Below are positions 30,098 through 32,520 of a stretch of 32,520 nt of DNA, one piece after another. The notes below the pieces were generated by a model. That model was not told the origin of the DNA. It did no database searches and saw nothing but the letters and a program-made list of their open reading frames with translations. The position numbers and the translations under genes are program-made. The stretch's first letter is position 1, and each line of letters opens with the position of its first letter. Origin of the DNA: Synergistaceae bacterium (GTDB lineage: Bacteria; Synergistota; Synergistia; Synergistales; Synergistaceae); NCBI GenBank assembly GCA_031260185.1, contig JAIRKI010000063.1, positions 1 to 32,520 on the forward strand, in the 5' to 3' direction.

Positions 30098-30852
30098 TCC
30101 GGCCGGTTTTCATTGAAACATTCTTTGAACTGTCCCAGAATGATCCCGGCGCAGTTCCGCAGTTTCCCCGAATTTAAAAGATGACGTGCGTAGCGGTCCA
30201 ACCGGCCGACGGATTCCGTTACCTCTTCCATAAACAATATTTTATTCTCCGTATCGACTTCATAAAAAGTGCCGACGGACGCCGACAGAAGGGAAAGGTT
30301 TCCGCCGACCAACACTCCTTCGGCTTTGCCCTCTTTCAATACGGAAACGGGATGCCCCCGGGGGTTTTTAAATTCATAAGCGTCGCCGGCGTTGACGGCG
30401 CCGAAAAAACTTTCCGATGTTTCACCGTCAAAATTGTCCAGCATATTTGAGGATACCATCGGCCCGTGGAACCTCACAAAGCCGCATATCTGATTCAACG
30501 CGAGGTGCAGGCAGGTGACGTCGCTGTAACCCACGAATATTTTTGGGTTCTTTTTTATCAAATCCAAATCGATGTAGGGCATCGCCCCGGCGGCGCCGTA
30601 TCCGCCCCGAACGCAGAAAACAGCGTCGATGCCCGGATCCCCGAACATTTTATTGATCCATTTACCCCTGACGGCGCCCTTGTCCGCCAAAAAGCCCGCG
30701 TAGTCCGTCGCCAGATTGTCCGCCGCGACCGCCTTATACCCCAGTTTTTCGATAAAAGAGACGCATTGCCCCGCCCTGTACCCGGATACCGCGGAGCCGC
30801 AGCAAATCAAACCGACGGCCGCGCCGTCCTTCAGTTTTTTCGGGTATTTCAC
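30031..30852 (-). pseudogene. ldcA: LD-carboxypeptidase (LdcA/MccF family, S66), C-terminally truncated by an IS630 remnant
   Basis: 273 codons. The N-terminal domain is normal: LKDGAAVGLICCGSAVS, FCVRGGYGAAGAMPYIDLDL and FVGYSDVTCLHLAL, with the nucleophile Ser. The second domain has ILFMEEVTESVGRLDR with the catalytic Glu and AGIILGQFKEC. S66 enzymes then continue to a loop with the catalytic His near residue 285 and end at about 300-310. Here the sequence after ENRPDYGALECL is the antisense of the IS630 fragment (SGEFSSLKSSSTK, then stop). The catalytic His region is therefore missing and the protein is probably inactive. It would have trimmed D-Ala from tetrapeptides during peptidoglycan recycling. 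It starts 13 bases after spmB. Confidence 0.75.
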
Positions 30853-30865
30853 CGTCGGTTGTCTG

Positions 30866-31402
30866 TCAGCCCCAGAGCGTATTGGTCAGGAAACAAGCCG
30901 CCAGCAGAGAGGCGAGATCGCCGAGCAACCCGGCCACGACGGCGTGTCTGACCTTTGTGACGCCTATGCTGCCGAAATAAACCGCGAGAACATAAAAGGT
31001 CGTTTCCGTGGAGCCCATGGCGACTGAGGCCATTCTGCCTATTTGCGAATCGGCGCCGTGCGCCGTCAACAAATCGGTCAGTATGCCTTCGGCGCCTCCT
31101 CCCGAAAAAGAACGCATAATACCCATTGGAAGAATTTCCGCGGGCATATCGATTAAATTCGTGAATGGACTCAATATGGCAACGAGCCAGCTCATCGCGC
31201 CGGACGCGCGAAACATCCCGATAGCGCACAGCATACAGACCAAAAAAGGCACGATCGTGACGGCCACGGTCAAGCCCTCTCTCGCGCCCTCCACAAACAC
31301 CTGATAAACTTTTACCTTTTTGAATATGGCGTATACCGGTATGGTGAATATGACAAACGGAAGAGCGTATTTCGACACGAATTCCATCAGTTGAACGAAC
31401 AT
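30866..31402 (-). CDS. spmB: SpmB-like membrane protein (nucleoside-recognition/Gate domain)
   Basis: ATG 31402 (MFVQLMEFVSKYALPF) has GGAGG seven bases upstream and lies four bases after the spmA stop; the track's extra 23 codons are in the spmA end. 178 residues with four to five hydrophobic helices. Typical Gate-domain stretches: GAREGLTVAVTIVPFLVCML, PAEILPMGIMRSFSGGGAEG and MGSTETTFYVLAVYFGSIGV. In Bacillus SpmA/SpmB act with DacB in spore cortex maturation. Homologues occur widely in non-sporulating bacteria with unknown transport roles. Linkage to an LD-carboxypeptidase supports an envelope function. Confidence 0.87.
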   Translation of the reverse strand: MFVQLMEFVSKYALPFVIFTIPVYAIFKKVKVYQVFVEGAREGLTVAVTIVPFLVCMLCAIGMFRASGAMSWLVAILSPFTNLIDMPAEILPMGIMRSFSGGGAEGILTDLLTAHGADSQIGRMASVAMGSTETTFYVLAVYFGSIGVTKVRHAVVAGLLGDLASLLAACFLTNTLWG

Positions 31403-31406
31403 GATT

Positions 31407-32111
31407 TTACCTCCCCGGCCCGGGGCCGACGGAAACCGTCTTTTTCGCCGGCGCGCCTTTCCACTCCTCATAATCCTCGTTCAGCCGCAGCGTGCCCGCT
31501 TCTCTTTCCCTGTCTATCATGCTTTGCAGATTCCAAGTCTTTGTTTTGCCGAACAGGATGGCCGCGGCAATGCCTGTCGCGGTGGATATTACGGTCGCAA
31601 CGATTATGGCCCCCAGCACCTCCGTGGGATTTTTGGAGCCGGCGCTGGCGCGCAGGGCGATTACGCTTGTGGGAATGAGCGTTACGGATGTGGTGTTGAT
31701 CGCCAAAAACATGACCATGGCGTCCGTGGCCATATCCTTGGTTTTATTCAGGGACTGCAAATCCTTCATCGCTTTCAGGCCGAAGGGCGTTGCCGCGTTG
31801 CCCAGTCCGATGACGTTGGCCGCGAGATTCATGACCATGGAACTCATCGCCGGATGATCGGCCGGTACGTCAGGGAAAAGTTTTGTCATAACCGGTTTTA
31901 TCGCCAAGCCGATTTTTTCGGTAACGCCGGCTTTTTCGGCCACCTTCATGAGGCCCATCCAAAACACCATGACGCCAACCAACCCTATGACAATGTCCAC
32001 AGCCGTTTCGGCGAAGCCGAAGAGAGCCGTTTGAACCCCCTCGATGTTGCCTGTCGCCACCCCGGCGAGAATCGCTATGGCGACCAAACCTACCCAGATA
32101 TAATTCATCAT
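31407..32111 (-). CDS. spmA: SpmA-like membrane protein (nucleoside-recognition/Gate domain)
   Basis: Start ATG 32111 (MMNYIWVGLVAIAILAG) is preferred, since AAAGGAG lies ten bases upstream; the track ATG at 32120 is directly on that site. 234 residues. Motifs: MVFWMGLMKVAEKAGV, HPAMSSMVMNLAANVIGLGN, AATPFGLKAMKDLQ and FLAINTTSVTLIPTSVIALR, the conserved core of SpmA. The stop codon forms part of the spmB ribosome-binding site, so the two are translated together. A sigma-70-type promoter precedes it. Confidence 0.87.
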   Translation of the reverse strand: MMNYIWVGLVAIAILAGVATGNIEGVQTALFGFAETAVDIVIGLVGVMVFWMGLMKVAEKAGVTEKIGLAIKPVMTKLFPDVPADHPAMSSMVMNLAANVIGLGNAATPFGLKAMKDLQSLNKTKDMATDAMVMFLAINTTSVTLIPTSVIALRASAGSKNPTEVLGAIIVATVISTATGIAAAILFGKTKTWNLQSMIDREREAGTLRLNEDYEEWKGAPAKKTVSVGPGPGR

Positions 32112-32162
32112 GACGAACATACTCCTTTACATTTACAACATAACGACGAATCCGACATTAAA

Positions 32163-32190
32163 ATTATATCGCGATATTCGTAAGCGTCAA
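32163..32190 (-). promoter_or_regulatory. Sigma-70-type promoter of spmA-spmB-ldcA'
   Basis: On the minus strand TTGACG (32190-32185), 16 bases, then TATAAT (32168-32163). This lies about 50 bases before the spmA start and is the clearest promoter in the window. Confidence 0.65.
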
Positions 32191-32280
32191 ATTGAATAAC
32201 CACCTATGAGGGTGCGCGGCAAATTTATGGGTAAAGATAGGTTCGGACAGCGGATTGCCGCCCGAACCGGCGTCCTATCC

Positions 32281-32478
32281 TTACCTGCGATTTTGTCGCG
32301 CATCCGCGGGTGATTGTCTATTTGACGCTTCCAAGACACCTGTTATACCAGCAGGTGCTTTTGCAGTATATCGTACTTTCCGCTGACTGTCTACACTGAC
32401 GGCAAAAACCTCAAAATCAGACTCGCGTAATATTTTCCCATAACAGCCAAAGTCCTTTTTCCGTACATTCAGTACCAC
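32281..32478 (-). CDS. Uncharacterised small ORF between inverted repeats
   Basis: GTG start at 32478, 65 codons (VVLNVRKKDFGCYGKILRES ...), preceded in frame by TAG. I recognise no family. Its C-terminal codons run through one arm of the palindromic repeat (APAGITGV), and no convincing ribosome site is seen. It may be a fragment carried by the repeat-bounded segment rather than a gene. Confidence 0.2.
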   Translation of the reverse strand: MVLNVRKKDFGCYGKILRESDFEVFAVSVDSQRKVRYTAKAPAGITGVLEASNRQSPADARQNRR

Positions 32479-32520
32479 ACGACATCTAGCCTCAAATTTC
32501 TATGGACACCTGCTGGTATA
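32336..32520. repeat. Pair of inverted palindromic repeats flanking about 150 bp
   Basis: TATACCAGCAGGTG (32344-32357) recurs as its exact reverse complement CACCTGCTGGTATA at 32507-32520, the last bases of the window. The left copy is preceded by ACACCTGT, making ACACCTGTTATACCAGCAGG an imperfect palindrome. The right copy probably continues beyond the edge. Could be the ends of a small non-autonomous element. Confidence 0.6.

Noticed and set aside
1-32520. CRISPR arrays, tRNA or rRNA genes
   Set aside because: I saw no regularly spaced direct repeats and no cloverleaf or rRNA-like sequence on either strand.

Overview
The window is a bacterial chromosome segment in which every substantial gene lies on the minus strand. 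The house-keeping genes suggest a diderm anaerobe, tentatively Synergistota. The reasons are a P-loop protein fused to an Asp23/Gls24 domain next to murA, SpmA/SpmB-like membrane proteins beside an LD-carboxypeptidase, an Fe-S uracil-DNA glycosylase inside a cell-wall operon, and fairly GC-rich core genes. This assignment comes from gene content only and I could not test it.

Left edge (1-382): a graveyard of insertion sequences. The C-terminal end of an ISAzo13-like transposase abuts an N-terminal IS630 fragment. The IS630 fragment lies just after the last defence gene, where a strong Shine-Dalgarno and ATG open a reading frame of only 27 codons.

Defence island (383-18151): one apparent 17.8-kb operon, read right to left with overlaps or gaps of a few bases. 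In transcription order it holds: a SNF2/DEAH helicase with a C-terminal DUF3883 domain; a TrlF-type PHP-ATPase; an AlbA_2/Schlafen-like ATPase; a 48-codon remnant of a second helicase tail; a frameshifted MntA-like nucleotidyltransferase with an intact HepT-like HEPN ribonuclease; a DUF1156 (COG1743-type) DNA methyltransferase; two tandem ATPase + (D/E)xK-nuclease-like pairs, the second nuclease frameshifted; and a 1151-residue DUF499 (COG1483-type) ATPase with an N-terminal Swt1-like HEPN domain. The helicase/DUF1156/DUF499 core matches a defence system predicted in earlier defence-island surveys. The inserted modules make this a composite, partly decaying version. Two inactivating one-base shifts, a duplicated helicase tail and an orphan C-terminal tail at the dxr boundary record module exchange.

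Cell-envelope operon (18269-26463): rpiB, a WecA/TagO-like GlcNAc-1-P transferase, wecB, murA, the P-loop/Asp23 fusion, a family-4-like UDG, uppS, cdsA and dxr. These genes cover undecaprenyl-phosphate, peptidoglycan precursor, phospholipid and isoprenoid supply. A cluster of five hairpins sits between wecB and murA and supplies the last codons of wecB.

Right part (26533-32520): two exported envelope proteins (a TPR/beta-propeller-like protein and a MliC-like/META protein), a short HicA-like remnant, an IS630 C-terminal remnant that truncates ldcA, and spmA-spmB-ldcA' behind a good sigma-70-type promoter. The window ends in a pair of inverted palindromic repeats.
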